Shown: positions 35,085 through 45,402, counted from the stretch's first letter. The stretch: DNA of 64,000 nucleotides from Bradyrhizobium sp. KBS0727 (GCF_005937885.2 NZ_CP042176.1:2351501-2415500); one strand, 5' to 3'. The notes: a model not told the origin generated them from the sequence alone. Numbers and translations are program-made.

Positions 35085-36629
35085 ATGACAACCACCTCTC
35101 TCTTCCACGGCATCATCAGCGGCCAACGCCGGCGCAGCCACGACGAGGTCGCCGAGCGCGCCGACCGCATTGCCAGCGGCCTGCAGAAGCTCGGCGTCAA
35201 GCAGGGCGACAGCGTCTGCATGCTGATGCGCAACGACATCGCGTTCATCGAGGCGGCCTACGCCGCGATGCGGCTCGGCGCCTACGGCGTGCCGGTCAAC
35301 TGGCACTTCAAGCCGGAAGAGATCAACTATGTGCTGAAGGATTCCGGCTCGTTGGTGCTGATCGCGCATGCCGACATGCTGCATCAGTTGCGCGATGCCA
35401 TACCGCCCGGCGTCACCGTGCTCTCGGTGCCGACGCCGCCGGAAATTCTCGCCAACTACAAGATCAACCCCGATCATCTGGCGACGCCGGATTTCGCGGT
35501 CGATTTCGAATCCTGGCTCAAGCAATTCCCGCGCTATGACGGGCCGGCGGTGCCGCAGCCGCAGAACATGATCTACACCTCGGGCACCACGGGCCATCCC
35601 AAGGGGGTCCGTCGCTACGCGCCGACGCCGGAGCAGAGCGCCAACGCCGAAGGCATGCGCGCAATGATCTACGGCCTCAAGCCGAATGCCCGCGCGCTGC
35701 TGCCGGGACCGCTCTATCACTCCGCGCCGAACTCGTTCGGCCTGCGCGCCGGCCGTCTCGGCGGCGCGCTGGTGATCCTGCCGCGCTTCGAGCCGGAGGA
35801 GTTCCTGCGCATCGTCGAGAGCGAGAGGATCGACACCATCTTCATGGTGCCGACCATGTTCATCCGGCTGATGAAGCTGCCGGAGGAAGTGCGCAAGAAA
35901 TACGACATGTCGTCGCTGCGCCACATCATCCACGCCGCGGCACCCTGTCCGGCCGACGTCAAGCGCGAGATGATCGAATGGTGGGGGCCGGTGATCTATG
36001 AATTCTACGGCTCGACCGAATCGGGCGCGGTCACCTTTGCCAGTTCCGAGGACGCGCTGAAGAAGCCCGGCACCGTCGGCAAGATATCGCCCGGCGCGGA
36101 ACTGCGCTTCATCGGCGACGACGGACGCGAACTGCCGCAGGGCGAGATCGGCGAGATCTATTCGCGCATCGCCGGCAATCCGGACTTCACCTATCACAAC
36201 AAGCCGGAGAAACGCTCCGAGATCGATCGCGAGGGGTTCATCACCTCGGGCGACGTCGGCTATATCGACGCCGACGGCTATGTCTTCATCTGCGACCGCA
36301 AGCGCGACATGGTGATTTCGGGCGGCGTCAACATCTACCCGGCCGAGATCGAGGCGGCGCTGCATGCGATTCCCGGGGTGCATGATTGCGCGGTGTTCGG
36401 CATTCCCGACGCCGAATTCGGCGAGGCGCTGATGGCGGTGGTCGAGCCGCAGCCCGGGGTGACACTCGATATCGCCGCGGTCCGGGCCCAGCTCAAGACG
36501 TCGCTGGCCGACTACAAGGTGCCCAAGCACATCGAAATCCAGGGCAACCTGCCGCGGGAAGACTCCGGCAAGATCTTCAAGCGCCGGCTGCGTGATCCCT
36601 ATTGGGAGCGGGCAGGGCGGAGGATTTAG
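35085..36629 (+). CDS. Acyl-CoA synthetase (AMP-forming)
   Basis: A 514-residue ANL-family ligase. Motifs: NMIYTSGTTGHPKGVRRYAP, YGSTESGAVTF, FITSGDVGYIDADGYVFICD, KRDMVISGGVNIYP, and the catalytic lysine in LPREDSGKIFKRRLR. It would convert a fatty or cyclic acid to its CoA ester. Relatives in this group activate medium-chain, alicyclic or terpenoid acids. It probably belongs with the crotonase before it. Confidence 0.9.
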   Translation: MTTTSLFHGIISGQRRRSHDEVAERADRIASGLQKLGVKQGDSVCMLMRNDIAFIEAAYAAMRLGAYGVPVNWHFKPEEINYVLKDSGSLVLIAHADMLHQLRDAIPPGVTVLSVPTPPEILANYKINPDHLATPDFAVDFESWLKQFPRYDGPAVPQPQNMIYTSGTTGHPKGVRRYAPTPEQSANAEGMRAMIYGLKPNARALLPGPLYHSAPNSFGLRAGRLGGALVILPRFEPEEFLRIVESERIDTIFMVPTMFIRLMKLPEEVRKKYDMSSLRHIIHAAAPCPADVKREMIEWWGPVIYEFYGSTESGAVTFASSEDALKKPGTVGKISPGAELRFIGDDGRELPQGEIGEIYSRIAGNPDFTYHNKPEKRSEIDREGFITSGDVGYIDADGYVFICDRKRDMVISGGVNIYPAEIEAALHAIPGVHDCAVFGIPDAEFGEALMAVVEPQPGVTLDIAAVRAQLKTSLADYKVPKHIEIQGNLPREDSGKIFKRRLRDPYWERAGRRI

Positions 36630-36741
36630 CACCCGTGCCCCGGCCTTGAGCCGGGACCGCCACCGCCTTCATCTTTATCTTGCGCTGCGGCAAAAAAATT
36701 GCACACTCGGAACCGCCGGGCAGTTTCTGAGGTAGCGAGCC

Positions 36742-39543
36742 ATGTCTTCCCAGATATTGTCTTCCCAGACCATGCCTTCCGAGATCGAAGTCCGGCCGAA
36801 TCGCGTCGAGGACGCGGAGGATGCCCGGCTGCGGACCGATATTCGCCTGCTTGGGCGTATTCTCGGCGATACCGTGCGCGACCAGGAAGGCGCCGACGTG
36901 TTCGACCTGGTCGAACGCATCCGGCAGACCTCGATCCGGTTCCATCGCGACGAGGACAAGCAGGCGCGGCGGGAACTAGAAGCCATCCTCGACAGCATGT
37001 CGACCGGCCAGACCGTGCGCATCGTCCGTGCCTTCAGCTATTTCTCGCATCTCGCCAACATCGCCGAGGACCAGAACAACATCCGGCAGATGCGGACGCG
37101 TTCGACCGCGGGCGGGGCGCCGCCGCAGGGAACACTGGCCGGGACGCTGGCGAATGCGCGAGCGGCCGGCCTGAAGGCCGCCGATCTCAGGAAATTCTTC
37201 GCCGAAGCGCTGGTCAGTCCGGTCCTGACTGCCCACCCGACCGAAGTTCGCCGCAAAAGCACCATCGATCGCGAAATGGAGATCGCGGCGCTGCTGGACC
37301 GGCGCGAGCGCGTCCAGCTCACGCCGCCGGAAATCGAGGCCGACGACGAGCAGTTGCGCCGCGCGGTGCTGACGCTGTGGAAAACAAACCTGCTGCGCCG
37401 TACCAAGCTCACCGTGCTCGACGAAGTGGCCAACGGCCTGTCGTTCTATGACTATACCTTCCTGCACGAGGTGCCGCGGCTGCATTGCGCGCTCGAGGAT
37501 CGATTGAACGACGGTGACGGCGGGGCGCACGGCGACCTGACGTCGTTCCTGCGGATGGGAAGCTGGATCGGCGGCGACCGCGACGGCAACCCGTTCGTGA
37601 CGGCCGACGTGATGCGTGGCACGCTCAAGCTGCAGTCGAGCCGCGTGCTGCGCTTCTATCTCGAGGAACTGCACCTGCTCGGCGCCGAACTGTCGATAGC
37701 GGCGCATCTTGCGGACGTTTCGAAGGATCTGCGGGCGTTGGCCGAGCGTTCGCCCGACACCTCGCCGCACCGGAGCGGTGAGCCCTATCGGCTGGCGGTA
37801 TCCGGCATCTATGCGCGGCTGACGGCGACCGCTTGGAAGCTCGGTGTGGAAACCACCCGGCCGCCGGTCGGAGAGGCCGCGCCCTATGACAGCGCGAAGG
37901 ACTTCAAGGCGGATCTCGATGTTCTCTATCGTTCGCTGATTTCAAACAATTCCGGCGTGATCGCGCGCGGCCGGCTGCGGCTGTTGCGCCGTGCGGTGGA
38001 TTGCTTCGGCTTTCACCTCGCAAGCCTCGATATCAGGCAGAACTCCGAGGTGCACCAGCGCACGGTCGCAGAGCTGATCGACGCCGCCACGCCCGGCATG
38101 TCCTACCTGGCGCTGAACGAAGAGGCACGGGTGGCGCTGCTCACCAGCGAGCTGCGCAATTCGCGGCCGTTGACGTCGCCGTTCGTGAAATACAGCGAGG
38201 AGACGCTTGGCGAACTCGCGGTGTTCCATGCCGCCGCCGAGGCGCATGCGAAGTTTGGTACGGACTCGATTCCCCAATGCATCATTTCCATGTGCAAGGG
38301 GATGTCCGACATGCTGGAGGTGGCGCTGCTTCTGAAAGAGGCCGGCCTGATCCAGCCCTCCGGCCGCAGTTCGATCAACATCGTGCCGCTGTTCGAGACC
38401 ATCGAGGATTTGCAGGCGTCGAGCGGCATCATGGACCGGATGCTGTCGATTCACGATTATCGAAAGCTGGTGGACAGCCGCGGCGCGGTGCAGGAGGTCA
38501 TGCTCGGCTATTCCGACAGCAACAAGGATGGCGGCTTCGTTACGTCGGGCTGGGAACTCTATAAAGCGGAGATCGGCCTGATCGAGGTGTTCGAGCGCCA
38601 CCATGTCCGCTTGCGGTTGTTCCATGGCCGCGGCGGTTCGGTCGGTCGCGGCGGCGGCCCGAGCTATGATGCCATCATCGCGCAGCCGGGCGGGGCTGTT
38701 GACGGCCAGATCCGCATCACCGAGCAGGGCGAAATCATCTCCAGCAAATATTCCAACAGCGAGGTCGGCCGCAGCAATCTGGAGATTCTCGCCGCCGCGA
38801 CGCTGGAAGCAAGCCTGCTGCAACCGAAGCACAGCGCGCCGTCGGGGGAATATCTGAAGGCGATGGAGCAATTGTCGGCGCTGGCCTTCAAGGCCTATCG
38901 CGGCCTGGTCTACGAGACCGAGGGCTTTGCCGACTACTTCTGGGGCTCGACCGTCATCAACGAGATCGCGACGCTGAACATCGGCAGTCGGCCGGCTTCG
39001 CGCAAGAAAACCCGCGAGATCGAAGACCTCCGCGCCATTCCCTGGGTGTTCAGCTGGGCGCAATGCCGGTTGATGCTGCCGGGCTGGTACGGGTTTGCCA
39101 GCGCCGTCGAGGCCTGGATCAAGGAGCATCCCGACAAGGGCATGCCGTTCCTGCAGGAGCTTTACCGCGAATGGCCGTTCTTCCGCACCCTGTTGTCGAA
39201 CATGGACATGGTGCTGGCCAAGAGTTCGATCGCGATCGCGTCGCGCTATGCGGAACTGGTACCTGACGTTGAACTGCGCGAGAAAATCTTCGGGCGTATC
39301 CGCCGCGAATGGCATGACTGCATCGATTTGCTGCTCAAGATCATGGGCCAGGACCGGCTGCTGCAGAGCAACCCGCTGCTGGAGCGTTCGATCCGTAACC
39401 GCTTCCCCTATCTCGATCCGCTCAACCATGTGCAGGTGGAGCTCTTGAAGGAGCATCGCGCGCAGAACCCGGACGAGCAGGTGCTGCGCGGGATTCAGAT
39501 CACGATCAACGGCATTTCGGCGGGGTTGAGGAATAGCGGGTAG
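36742..39543 (+). CDS. ppc: Phosphoenolpyruvate carboxylase
   Basis: A complete 933-residue anaplerotic enzyme that carboxylates phosphoenolpyruvate to oxaloacetate. The catalytic histidine is H165 in [13 protein letters not shown]; the bicarbonate/PEP-binding loops are [13 protein letters not shown] (K near 595) and [14 protein letters not shown] (R near 630), and the effector region [12 protein letters not shown] is present. It ends with the highly conserved [14 protein letters not shown]. It is a housekeeping gene that stands alone among catabolic genes; no neighbour is functionally tied to it. Confidence 0.97.
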   Translation: MSSQILSSQTMPSEIEVRPNRVEDAEDARLRTDIRLLGRILGDTVRDQEGADVFDLVERIRQTSIRFHRDEDKQARRELEAILDSMSTGQTVRIVRAFSYFSHLANIAEDQNNIRQMRTRSTAGGAPPQGTLAGTLANARAAGLKAADLRKFFAEALVSPVLTAHPTEVRRKSTIDREMEIAALLDRRERVQLTPPEIEADDEQLRRAVLTLWKTNLLRRTKLTVLDEVANGLSFYDYTFLHEVPRLHCALEDRLNDGDGGAHGDLTSFLRMGSWIGGDRDGNPFVTADVMRGTLKLQSSRVLRFYLEELHLLGAELSIAAHLADVSKDLRALAERSPDTSPHRSGEPYRLAVSGIYARLTATAWKLGVETTRPPVGEAAPYDSAKDFKADLDVLYRSLISNNSGVIARGRLRLLRRAVDCFGFHLASLDIRQNSEVHQRTVAELIDAATPGMSYLALNEEARVALLTSELRNSRPLTSPFVKYSEETLGELAVFHAAAEAHAKFGTDSIPQCIISMCKGMSDMLEVALLLKEAGLIQPSGRSSINIVPLFETIEDLQASSGIMDRMLSIHDYRKLVDSRGAVQEVMLGYSDSNKDGGFVTSGWELYKAEIGLIEVFERHHVRLRLFHGRGGSVGRGGGPSYDAIIAQPGGAVDGQIRITEQGEIISSKYSNSEVGRSNLEILAAATLEASLLQPKHSAPSGEYLKAMEQLSALAFKAYRGLVYETEGFADYFWGSTVINEIATLNIGSRPASRKKTREIEDLRAIPWVFSWAQCRLMLPGWYGFASAVEAWIKEHPDKGMPFLQELYREWPFFRTLLSNMDMVLAKSSIAIASRYAELVPDVELREKIFGRIRREWHDCIDLLLKIMGQDRLLQSNPLLERSIRNRFPYLDPLNHVQVELLKEHRAQNPDEQVLRGIQITINGISAGLRNSG

Positions 39544-39550
39544 GAAGAGC

Positions 39551-39617
39551 GCGAATGGCGAATGGCGAGTAGCGAATGGGAGAAACCCTATTCGCCATTC
39601 GCCACTCCCTATTCGCC
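39551..39617. repeat. Palindromic element, GGCGAATGGCGAATAG family
   Basis: Short direct and inverted copies of GCGAATGGCGAAT form a hairpin with CATTCGCCATTCGCCACTC. It separates ppc from the convergent SDR gene. A second copy is at 62.32 kb. Confidence 0.8.
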
Positions 39618-39621
39618 CTCT

Positions 39622-40536
39622 TCAGATCGGATCCCAGCTGAAGATATCCGCCGAACGGTCAAGCTTGTGGAACGACGATTTCAGCGCCGGGATAGCGTGG
39701 TCCGCGATGGTCTGCGGCGTCCAGCCGTCGCTCCGTTGGACCGAACGCAGCGGACGATTCTGGCCGAACAGGAAAATCTCGTTCATGCGGACGCCGAAGA
39801 TTTGTCCGGTGACGTCCTTGGCGGCGTCGGAAAGCAGGAAGGCGCACATCGGGGCGATCTTTTCCGGGCCCATCTGCTTGATCTTCTCGACCCGCGCCTT
39901 CTCCGCGTCCGTCTCGGTCGGGATGGTGCCGATCATGCGGGTCCAGGCGAACGGTGAGACGCAGTTGGAGCGCACGTTGAAGCGGCCCATGTCGAGCGCG
40001 ATCGACTTCGACAGCCCGACGATGCCGAGCTTGGCGGCGGCGTAGTTGGCCTGGCCGAAATTACCGATCAGGCCCGACGTCGAGGTGAAGTGCACGAAGG
40101 AGCCGCTCTCCTGTTCGCGGAACAGGCGGGCTGCGGCATGGCTGACGTAGAACGAGCCCATCAGATGAACCTTGATGACGGCTTCGAAGGCCTCGACGCT
40201 CATCTTGTGAAAGATCATGTCGCGCAAAATGCCGGCATTGTTGACGACGCCGTCGAGCCGCCCGAAGTGGTCGGTCGCGGTCTTGACGATCTTGCTCGCG
40301 GGGATCGCTTCCGCCACCGTCTCGAAATTGGGGACAGCGATGCCGCCGCGCTTCTTGATCTCCTCGACCACCTCCTCGGCCGGCGAAGCCGACGAGCCGG
40401 CGCCCTCGGCGGAGCCGCCGGGATCGTTGACCACGACCTTGGCGCCTTCGGCTGCGCAGAGCAGCGCGATCTCACGCCCGATGCCGCGGCCTGCGCCGGT
40501 AACGATGATGACTTTGTCTTGAAGTGATTTGGCCAT
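39622..40536 (-). CDS. SDR of the MFE-2/HSD17B4 hydroxyacyl-CoA dehydrogenase type
   Basis: A 304-residue SDR. TGAGRGIG is at 13-20, NNAG near 99-102, Ser152/154, and the Tyr165-Lys169 pair (YAAAK). The inserted acidic loop NDPGGSAEGAGSSASPAEEV and the long C-terminus are typical of the (3R)-hydroxyacyl-CoA dehydrogenase domain of multifunctional enzyme 2. It would oxidise a 3-hydroxyacyl-CoA before the thiolase. It shares an operon with the thiolase and DUF35 genes, interrupted by a palindromic element. Confidence 0.9.
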   Translation of the reverse strand: MAKSLQDKVIIVTGAGRGIGREIALLCAAEGAKVVVNDPGGSAEGAGSSASPAEEVVEEIKKRGGIAVPNFETVAEAIPASKIVKTATDHFGRLDGVVNNAGILRDMIFHKMSVEAFEAVIKVHLMGSFYVSHAAARLFREQESGSFVHFTSTSGLIGNFGQANYAAAKLGIVGLSKSIALDMGRFNVRSNCVSPFAWTRMIGTIPTETDAEKARVEKIKQMGPEKIAPMCAFLLSDAAKDVTGQIFGVRMNEIFLFGQNRPLRSVQRSDGWTPQTIADHAIPALKSSFHKLDRSADIFSWDPI

Positions 40537-40555
40537 TGGAGTCTCCTGTTGATGT

Positions 40556-40656
40556 CGTCGTTCCGGAGCGTGCGAAGCACGAACTATGATGCGCAATTGC
40601 GCATCTGAGAATCTCGAGATTCCGGGTCTGGTCCTGCGGACCATCCCGGAATGACG
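40556..40656. repeat. Palindromic element, CGTCATTCCGGG family
   Basis: The left end CGTCGTTCCGGAGCG and the right end CATCCCGGAATGACG are inverted, with inner hairpins GATGCGCAATTGCGCATC and AATCTCGAGATT. It lies in the 127 bases between the thiolase gene and its downstream operon partner. Confidence 0.8.
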
Positions 40657-40663
40657 AAGCTGG

Positions 40664-41803
40664 TTACTTCTCGTTCGTAAAGATAATGGTGCCTGACGCG
40701 GCGAACATGCCGCCGACGCCGTGGCAGACCGAGACTTTTGCGCCCTGCACCTGTGCGGGTGCGATGCCGCGCATTTGCCGGACGCTCTCCTGCAGCGCGT
40801 ACATGCCGTACATGCCGGAATGCATGTAGCTGAGACCGCCGCCATTGGTGTTGAGCGGCAGCTTGCCGCCGGGGCGGGTGTTGCCGTCGGCGATGAACTT
40901 GCCGGTTTCCTCGTGCGGCATGAAGTCGAGGTCGCCGAGCCCATAGAGCGGCAAATGCGCAAAGGCGTCGTAGATCATCAGGTGATCGACGTCCTTGTGC
41001 GTGATGCCGGCTTCGCGGAACGCGGTGGGACCCGCCACCTTGAAGGCGCGCGAACTATCGAACGTCTTCATCTGGCTGACCATCGGTGTTTCCACGCTCT
41101 CGCCGGTGCCCAGGATATAGACCGGCTTGTTCGGAAAATCCTTGGCGCGATCCGCCGACGTCAGGATCAGCGCGCCGCCGCCGTCGGTGACGAGGCAGCA
41201 TTGCAAAATGCGGAACGGATAGGCGATCATCCGCGAGTTCAGGACATCGGCGACCGTGATCGGGGCCTTCATGGTGGCGCGCGGGTTCTTCGCCGCCCAT
41301 TCCCGCTGCACCACCGCGACCGAGGCGATCTGCTCGTGGGTGATGCCGTGGGTCTTCATGTAGCGCAGCACCGGGATCGGGAACATGCTCGGCGGGCCGT
41401 AGACGCCGAACGGCGCTTCGAACTGGCCGTTGAGGCTGTCGGCCGGCGTCGAGCGCGGCAACTTGCCGATCATCGACTTGCCGCTTTCGGCGTGCGTAAT
41501 CAGCACGGTCTTGCACAGGCCGGCCTCGATCGCGGCGGCGGCGTGGCGGACGTGCAGCATGAACGAACAGCCGCCGACCGAAGTGCCGTCGACCCAGGTC
41601 GGCGTAATGCCGAGATAATGCGCGATCTGCTGCGGGGTTTCCACGGCGGTCGCGATGCCGTCGATGTCGGACAGTTTCAGTCCGGCATCGGCAATGGCGT
41701 TGAGCGCCGCATCCGCATGGAGCTGGATCTGCGACATGTTGGGGATGACGCCGAGTTCGGTGGTTTCGGCGGCGCCGACGACGGCGACTGCGTTTCTGCG
41801 CAT
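40664..41803 (-). CDS. Thiolase family protein (SCP-x/acetyl-CoA acetyltransferase-like)
   Basis: A 379-residue thiolase-fold enzyme. The position of the acyl-carrying cysteine is filled by Cys79 (TSVGGCSF), and a histidine and a later cysteine appear in YMHSG and VSVCHGVGG, so the C-H-C set could be intact. It overlaps in spacing (five bases) with a DUF35 gene upstream. Thiolases with such a partner include benzylsuccinyl-CoA thiolase and the Ltp2 aldolase of steroid side chains. Chain-shortening of an acyl-CoA is the working idea. Confidence 0.85.
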   Translation of the reverse strand: MRRNAVAVVGAAETTELGVIPNMSQIQLHADAALNAIADAGLKLSDIDGIATAVETPQQIAHYLGITPTWVDGTSVGGCSFMLHVRHAAAAIEAGLCKTVLITHAESGKSMIGKLPRSTPADSLNGQFEAPFGVYGPPSMFPIPVLRYMKTHGITHEQIASVAVVQREWAAKNPRATMKAPITVADVLNSRMIAYPFRILQCCLVTDGGGALILTSADRAKDFPNKPVYILGTGESVETPMVSQMKTFDSSRAFKVAGPTAFREAGITHKDVDHLMIYDAFAHLPLYGLGDLDFMPHEETGKFIADGNTRPGGKLPLNTNGGGLSYMHSGMYGMYALQESVRQMRGIAPAQVQGAKVSVCHGVGGMFAASGTIIFTNEK

Positions 41804-41808
41804 GGTGC

Positions 41809-42222
41809 TTAGCCCTTCGCCGGACGGAACTGAGGAAGGGTGATCTTGTCGTCGAGCTTCTCGAACGCGACTTCGAGTTTCATGTCGAGTTCGAGCGCCT
41901 CCGGCGTCTGCGGACAATCGATGATGTTGCTCATCAGGCGCGGGCCCTCGGCGAGCTCGACGATCGCGATCGCGTAAGGCGGGGTGAAGCCGGGTGCCGC
42001 CGGGCGATGGTTGATGACGTAGCTGTACAGCGTGCCCTTGCCGCTCGCCTTGAACACGCTGACCTTGCGCGAGGCGCAGGACGGACAGAACGGGCGCGGC
42101 GGGAAATAGACATTGGCGCAGGCGTCGCAGCGCTGCAGGCGCAACTCGCCGGCCGCAGTGCCGTCCCAGAAATGCTGGGTCTCAGGTGTCGGTTTTGGTT
42201 TAGCGCGCGCTGGCTCAGCCAT
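41809..42222 (-). CDS. Zn-ribbon/OB-fold protein (DUF35 family)
   Basis: A 137-residue small protein. A rubredoxin-like zinc ribbon is formed by CDACANVYFPPRPFCPSC (two CxxC pairs), followed by an OB fold. DUF35 proteins bind CoA and form obligate complexes with thiolases or aldolases. It precedes the thiolase by five bases. The start was set at ATG 42222; the in-frame ATG at 42231 has GGAGG only one base away, so the shorter start (ten bases) is favoured though not certain. Confidence 0.88.
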   Translation of the reverse strand: MAEPARAKPKPTPETQHFWDGTAAGELRLQRCDACANVYFPPRPFCPSCASRKVSVFKASGKGTLYSYVINHRPAAPGFTPPYAIAIVELAEGPRLMSNIIDCPQTPEALELDMKLEVAFEKLDDKITLPQFRPAKG

Positions 42223-42444
42223 ATCAGGCATTCCTCCCGGTGGGATGAGGGCTTGCGCCCGATTGTTGCGATCTTGATGCGACATTTGACCATTCCGCGT
42301 CAACGGTCCAGCGTTGCCGCCGCATGGCCGCATTCCGGCAACGAGAGCGCTTGTATGCCAGCGATTTCCCGCGCTAGGGTATTTGCCATCAGCGTCACCG
42401 GATACGACACGTGATGCCCATAAACCTGACAACACCGGAATCAC

Positions 42445-43794
42445 ATGCCTGACATGCCGACACTTGCCGCCCTTGCCGCCGATCTCGACCGCGGCGCGAC
42501 CTCCGCCCGCAAACTGGTCGAGCAATGCCTCGCCAAAATCGCCGACCCCGCGGGCGAAGGCCAGCGTGTCTTCATTCACGTCGACAAGGACGCAGCCCTC
42601 GACGCCGCCGACGCCATGGATCGGCTCCGCAAAGCCAAGGCAGCACCTTCGCCGTTTGCCGGCATTCCGGTCTCGATCAAGGATCTGTTTGATATCAAGG
42701 GGCAGGTGACCCGCGCCGGTTCTCGCGCGCTGGAGGATTCGGCGCCCGCGAAAACCGATGCAGCTGTGGTGGCACGGCTGCGCCGGGCCGGCTTCATCGT
42801 GATCGGCCGCACCAACATGACCGAGTTCGCCTATTCCGGCATCGGCATCAATCCGCATTTCGGCACGCCGAAAAGCGCCTGGAACCGCAGTGTCGGCCAT
42901 GTGCCCGGCGGCTCGTCCTCCGGTGCTGCGGTCTCGATCGCCGATGGCATGGCGTTCGGCGCGCTCGGCACCGATACCGGCGGTTCGTGCCGGATTCCGG
43001 CGGCCTTCAACGGCATCGTCGGCTTCAAGCCGACGCAACGCCGCGTGCCGCTCGATGGCGGTGTGCCGCTGTCGTTCTCGCTCGACAGTTTTGGGCCGCT
43101 GGCGCGCACGGTAGCGTGCTGCGCGGCGCTGGATGCCGTGCTGGCCGATGAGCCGTTGCAGCCGTTGCAGCCGCGCTCCGTGAAGGGCATGCGGCTCGCG
43201 GTGCCCACGACCGTGGTGCTCGACGACCTCGACGCGGCGGTGGCGAAGACGTTCGAGCGGGCACTGGAAACCTTGTCACGCGCGGGCGCGCTGATCGAGC
43301 GGATCGAGGTGCCGGAATTCCACGATGTCGGCGTCATGAACGCCAAGGGCGGCTTGGCCGCGGCGGAAAGCTATGCCTGGCATCGTTACCTGATCACCAG
43401 CAAGGGCGACGTCTACGATCCCCGCGTGGCGACCCGCATCATGCGCGGCGCGGACATCAGTGCCGCCGATTACATCGACATCCTCAATGCGCGGAGGTCG
43501 TTCATTGCGCGGACGGAAGCGCGCATCGCGCCCTACGACGCGCTGGTGTTGCCGACCACCGCGAATACGCCGCCGAAAATCGCCGATCTCGCCGACGACA
43601 AGGCGTTCACCACGCAGAACCTGCGGGCCTTGCGCAACTGCACCCTGATCAACGTGCTCGACGGCTGCGCGATCTCGCTGCCGGCGCATCGCGAAGGCGA
43701 GGTGCCGGTCGGGCTGATGCTCGCGGCAGCCGGCGGATCGGACCGGCGTATTCTCGAACTCGCGGCCGGAATGGAGAACATCATCCGTGTTTGA
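42445..43794 (+). CDS. Amidase (amidase signature family)
   Basis: A 449-residue hydrolase of the Ser-cisSer-Lys class. Lys79 lies in VSIKDLFDIKG, the glycine/serine stretch GGSSSGAAVS carries the cis-Ser (about 158), and the nucleophile is Ser181 in DTGGSCRIPA. It would split an amide to acid and ammonia. The next gene starts inside it with an eight-base overlap, so the two products are made together. Without a permease or regulator nearby the natural amide is unknown. Confidence 0.92.
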   Translation: MPDMPTLAALAADLDRGATSARKLVEQCLAKIADPAGEGQRVFIHVDKDAALDAADAMDRLRKAKAAPSPFAGIPVSIKDLFDIKGQVTRAGSRALEDSAPAKTDAAVVARLRRAGFIVIGRTNMTEFAYSGIGINPHFGTPKSAWNRSVGHVPGGSSSGAAVSIADGMAFGALGTDTGGSCRIPAAFNGIVGFKPTQRRVPLDGGVPLSFSLDSFGPLARTVACCAALDAVLADEPLQPLQPRSVKGMRLAVPTTVVLDDLDAAVAKTFERALETLSRAGALIERIEVPEFHDVGVMNAKGGLAAAESYAWHRYLITSKGDVYDPRVATRIMRGADISAADYIDILNARRSFIARTEARIAPYDALVLPTTANTPPKIADLADDKAFTTQNLRALRNCTLINVLDGCAISLPAHREGEVPVGLMLAAAGGSDRRILELAAGMENIIRV

Positions 43795-44473
43795 TTTGAC
43801 CTTTACCGTCGAGGACAAAGGCGTCGGCACGCCGCTGACGCTTGCAATCGACCAGGCCGTCATCGCCGGCTGGACCGGCCGCGACCCGGTCGCGCGCGAC
43901 AAGCATATTGCCGAACTCGAAGCCATCGGCATCGCACGCCCGGCCTCGACGCCGATCTATTATCGCGTCGCGGCGAGCCGGATCACGATGGCCGACCGCG
44001 TCGAGGTCTCGGGCGGCGAATCTTCGGGTGAAGTCGAGTTCGTGCTGATCGGCTGGCAGGGTCGCATCTTCGTTGGCTGCGGTTCCGACCATACCGACCG
44101 CAAGGTCGAGGCTTACAGCGTCACCGTTTCCAAGCAGATGTGCGACAAGCCTGTTGCGTCGGTGCTGTGGGAGTTGGAAGACGTCATCGATCACTGGGAT
44201 CAGATGATCCTGCGCTCCTGGGCCGTCATCGATGGCGCGCGGGTTCTGTACCAGGAAGGCACGCTCGACGGCATGCTGCCGGTGAAGGACCTGATCGCGC
44301 GCGGTTTTGGCGGTAAAGGCCTGCCCGACGGCTGTGCGATGTTCGGCGGAACCTTTGCCGCCAAGGGCGGCATCCGCTCCGCCAGCCGGTTCGAGTTCGA
44401 ACTGGAGGACCCGGTGCTGAAACGGAAGATCAGCCACGGCTACGATGTGATTGCGTTGCCGGTGTTGGGGTAA
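43787..44473 (+). CDS. DUF2848 family protein
   Basis: A 228-residue protein starting at GTG 43787 inside the end of the amidase gene. I recognise it as DUF2848: early WTGRDPVARDKHIAELE, central YRVAASRITMADRVEVSGG, and late CAMFGGTFAAKGGIR. The barrel-like fold resembles fumarylacetoacetate hydrolase-type proteins (HELEDVIDH-like segment near residue 125), so it may hydrolyse or isomerise the amidase product. Function is not known. Confidence 0.82.
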   Translation: MFDLTFTVEDKGVGTPLTLAIDQAVIAGWTGRDPVARDKHIAELEAIGIARPASTPIYYRVAASRITMADRVEVSGGESSGEVEFVLIGWQGRIFVGCGSDHTDRKVEAYSVTVSKQMCDKPVASVLWELEDVIDHWDQMILRSWAVIDGARVLYQEGTLDGMLPVKDLIARGFGGKGLPDGCAMFGGTFAAKGGIRSASRFEFELEDPVLKRKISHGYDVIALPVLG

Positions 44474-44487
44474 TCGTCGTCCTTCGT

Positions 44488-44606
44488 CGTCATTGCGAGG
44501 AGCGCTTGCGACGAAGCAATCCATCCCTGCTTTGCGGCTCCATGGATTGCTTCGCGGAGCCTGTCATCGGGCGCGCATTCGCGCAACCCGTTGGCTCGCA
44601 ATGACG
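44488..44606. repeat. Palindromic element, CGTCATTGCGAGC family (longest copy)
   Basis: Ends CGTCATTGCGAGGAGC and GGCTCGCAATGACG, with inner GAAGCAATCCAT / ATGGATTGCTTC and extra bases between. It lies between DUF2848 and the oxygenase gene, both read rightward. Confidence 0.85.
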
Positions 44607-44658
44607 GTAGACGGAAATCGGGTGGCGCCCGGCGGCGCGCTTTGCGAAACTCCCGCTC

Positions 44659-45402
44659 ATGAAAGCCACCGCAAAAACCATCGATCGCCCCGCCACCGAC
44701 ATCGCCACCCGCGTCGATGCGCTGGATTGGACCGAGGCCGCCTCCGATCTCGACGCCCAGGGTTGCGCGGTCCTGAAGGGATTGCTGTCGCCGGAAGAAT
44801 GCGCCGCCATGTCAGCGCTCTATCCCGACGACAAGAACTTCCGCAGCCGGATCGTGATGGGCCGCCACGGCTTTGGCCGCGGCGAGTACAAGTATTTCTC
44901 CTATCCGCTGCCGGAGCTGATCGCGGAATTACGGCCCTTGCTGTATGCGCGGTTGCGCGGCGTCGCCAATCGCTGGAACGAGACGATGGGGATCGACATC
45001 CGCTACCCCGATCGTCACGAGACGTTTTTGAAGCGCTGCCATGACGCCGGACAGACCCGGCCGACGCCGCTCCTGCTGCAATATGGCGCGGGCGACTACA
45101 ATTGCCTGCATCAGGATCTCTATGGCGAGCATGTGTTTCCGCTGCAGGTTGCGATCCTGCTCTCGGAACCCGGGCGCGATTTTACGGGCGGCGAGTTCGT
45201 GCTGACCGAGCAGCGGCCGCGGATGCAGTCGCGGCCCGAGGTGGTTCCGCTGGCGGGGGGCGACGCGGTGGCCTTTGCTGTGCATCACCGGCCGGTGCAG
45301 GGGACGCGCGGGCCTTACCGGGTTAATCTGCGGCATGGCGTCAGCCGGATCCGCTCCGGCCATCGCCACACCGTCGGCGTGATCTTTCACGATGCAAAAT
45401 GA
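44659..45402 (+). CDS. 2-oxoglutarate/Fe(II)-dependent oxygenase (prolyl hydroxylase-like)
   Basis: A 247-residue double-stranded beta-helix oxygenase. The iron ligands are His and Asp of CLHQDLYGEH, and a distal His in VAFAVHHRP; Arg of GPYRVNLRHG binds 2-oxoglutarate. It resembles the prolyl hydroxylase/Tpa1-like group that hydroxylates proteins or nucleic-acid-linked targets. Its stop is directly before the GTG of alkB, so both are in one operon, which hints at a shared role in repair or modification. Confidence 0.85.
   Translation: MKATAKTIDRPATDIATRVDALDWTEAASDLDAQGCAVLKGLLSPEECAAMSALYPDDKNFRSRIVMGRHGFGRGEYKYFSYPLPELIAELRPLLYARLRGVANRWNETMGIDIRYPDRHETFLKRCHDAGQTRPTPLLLQYGAGDYNCLHQDLYGEHVFPLQVAILLSEPGRDFTGGEFVLTEQRPRMQSRPEVVPLAGGDAVAFAVHHRPVQGTRGPYRVNLRHGVSRIRSGHRHTVGVIFHDAK

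Noticed and set aside
42286..42303. TTGAC...GTCAA inverted pair upstream of the amidase gene
   Set aside because: Short and spaced arms in a GC-rich region are expected by chance; no regulator is adjacent.
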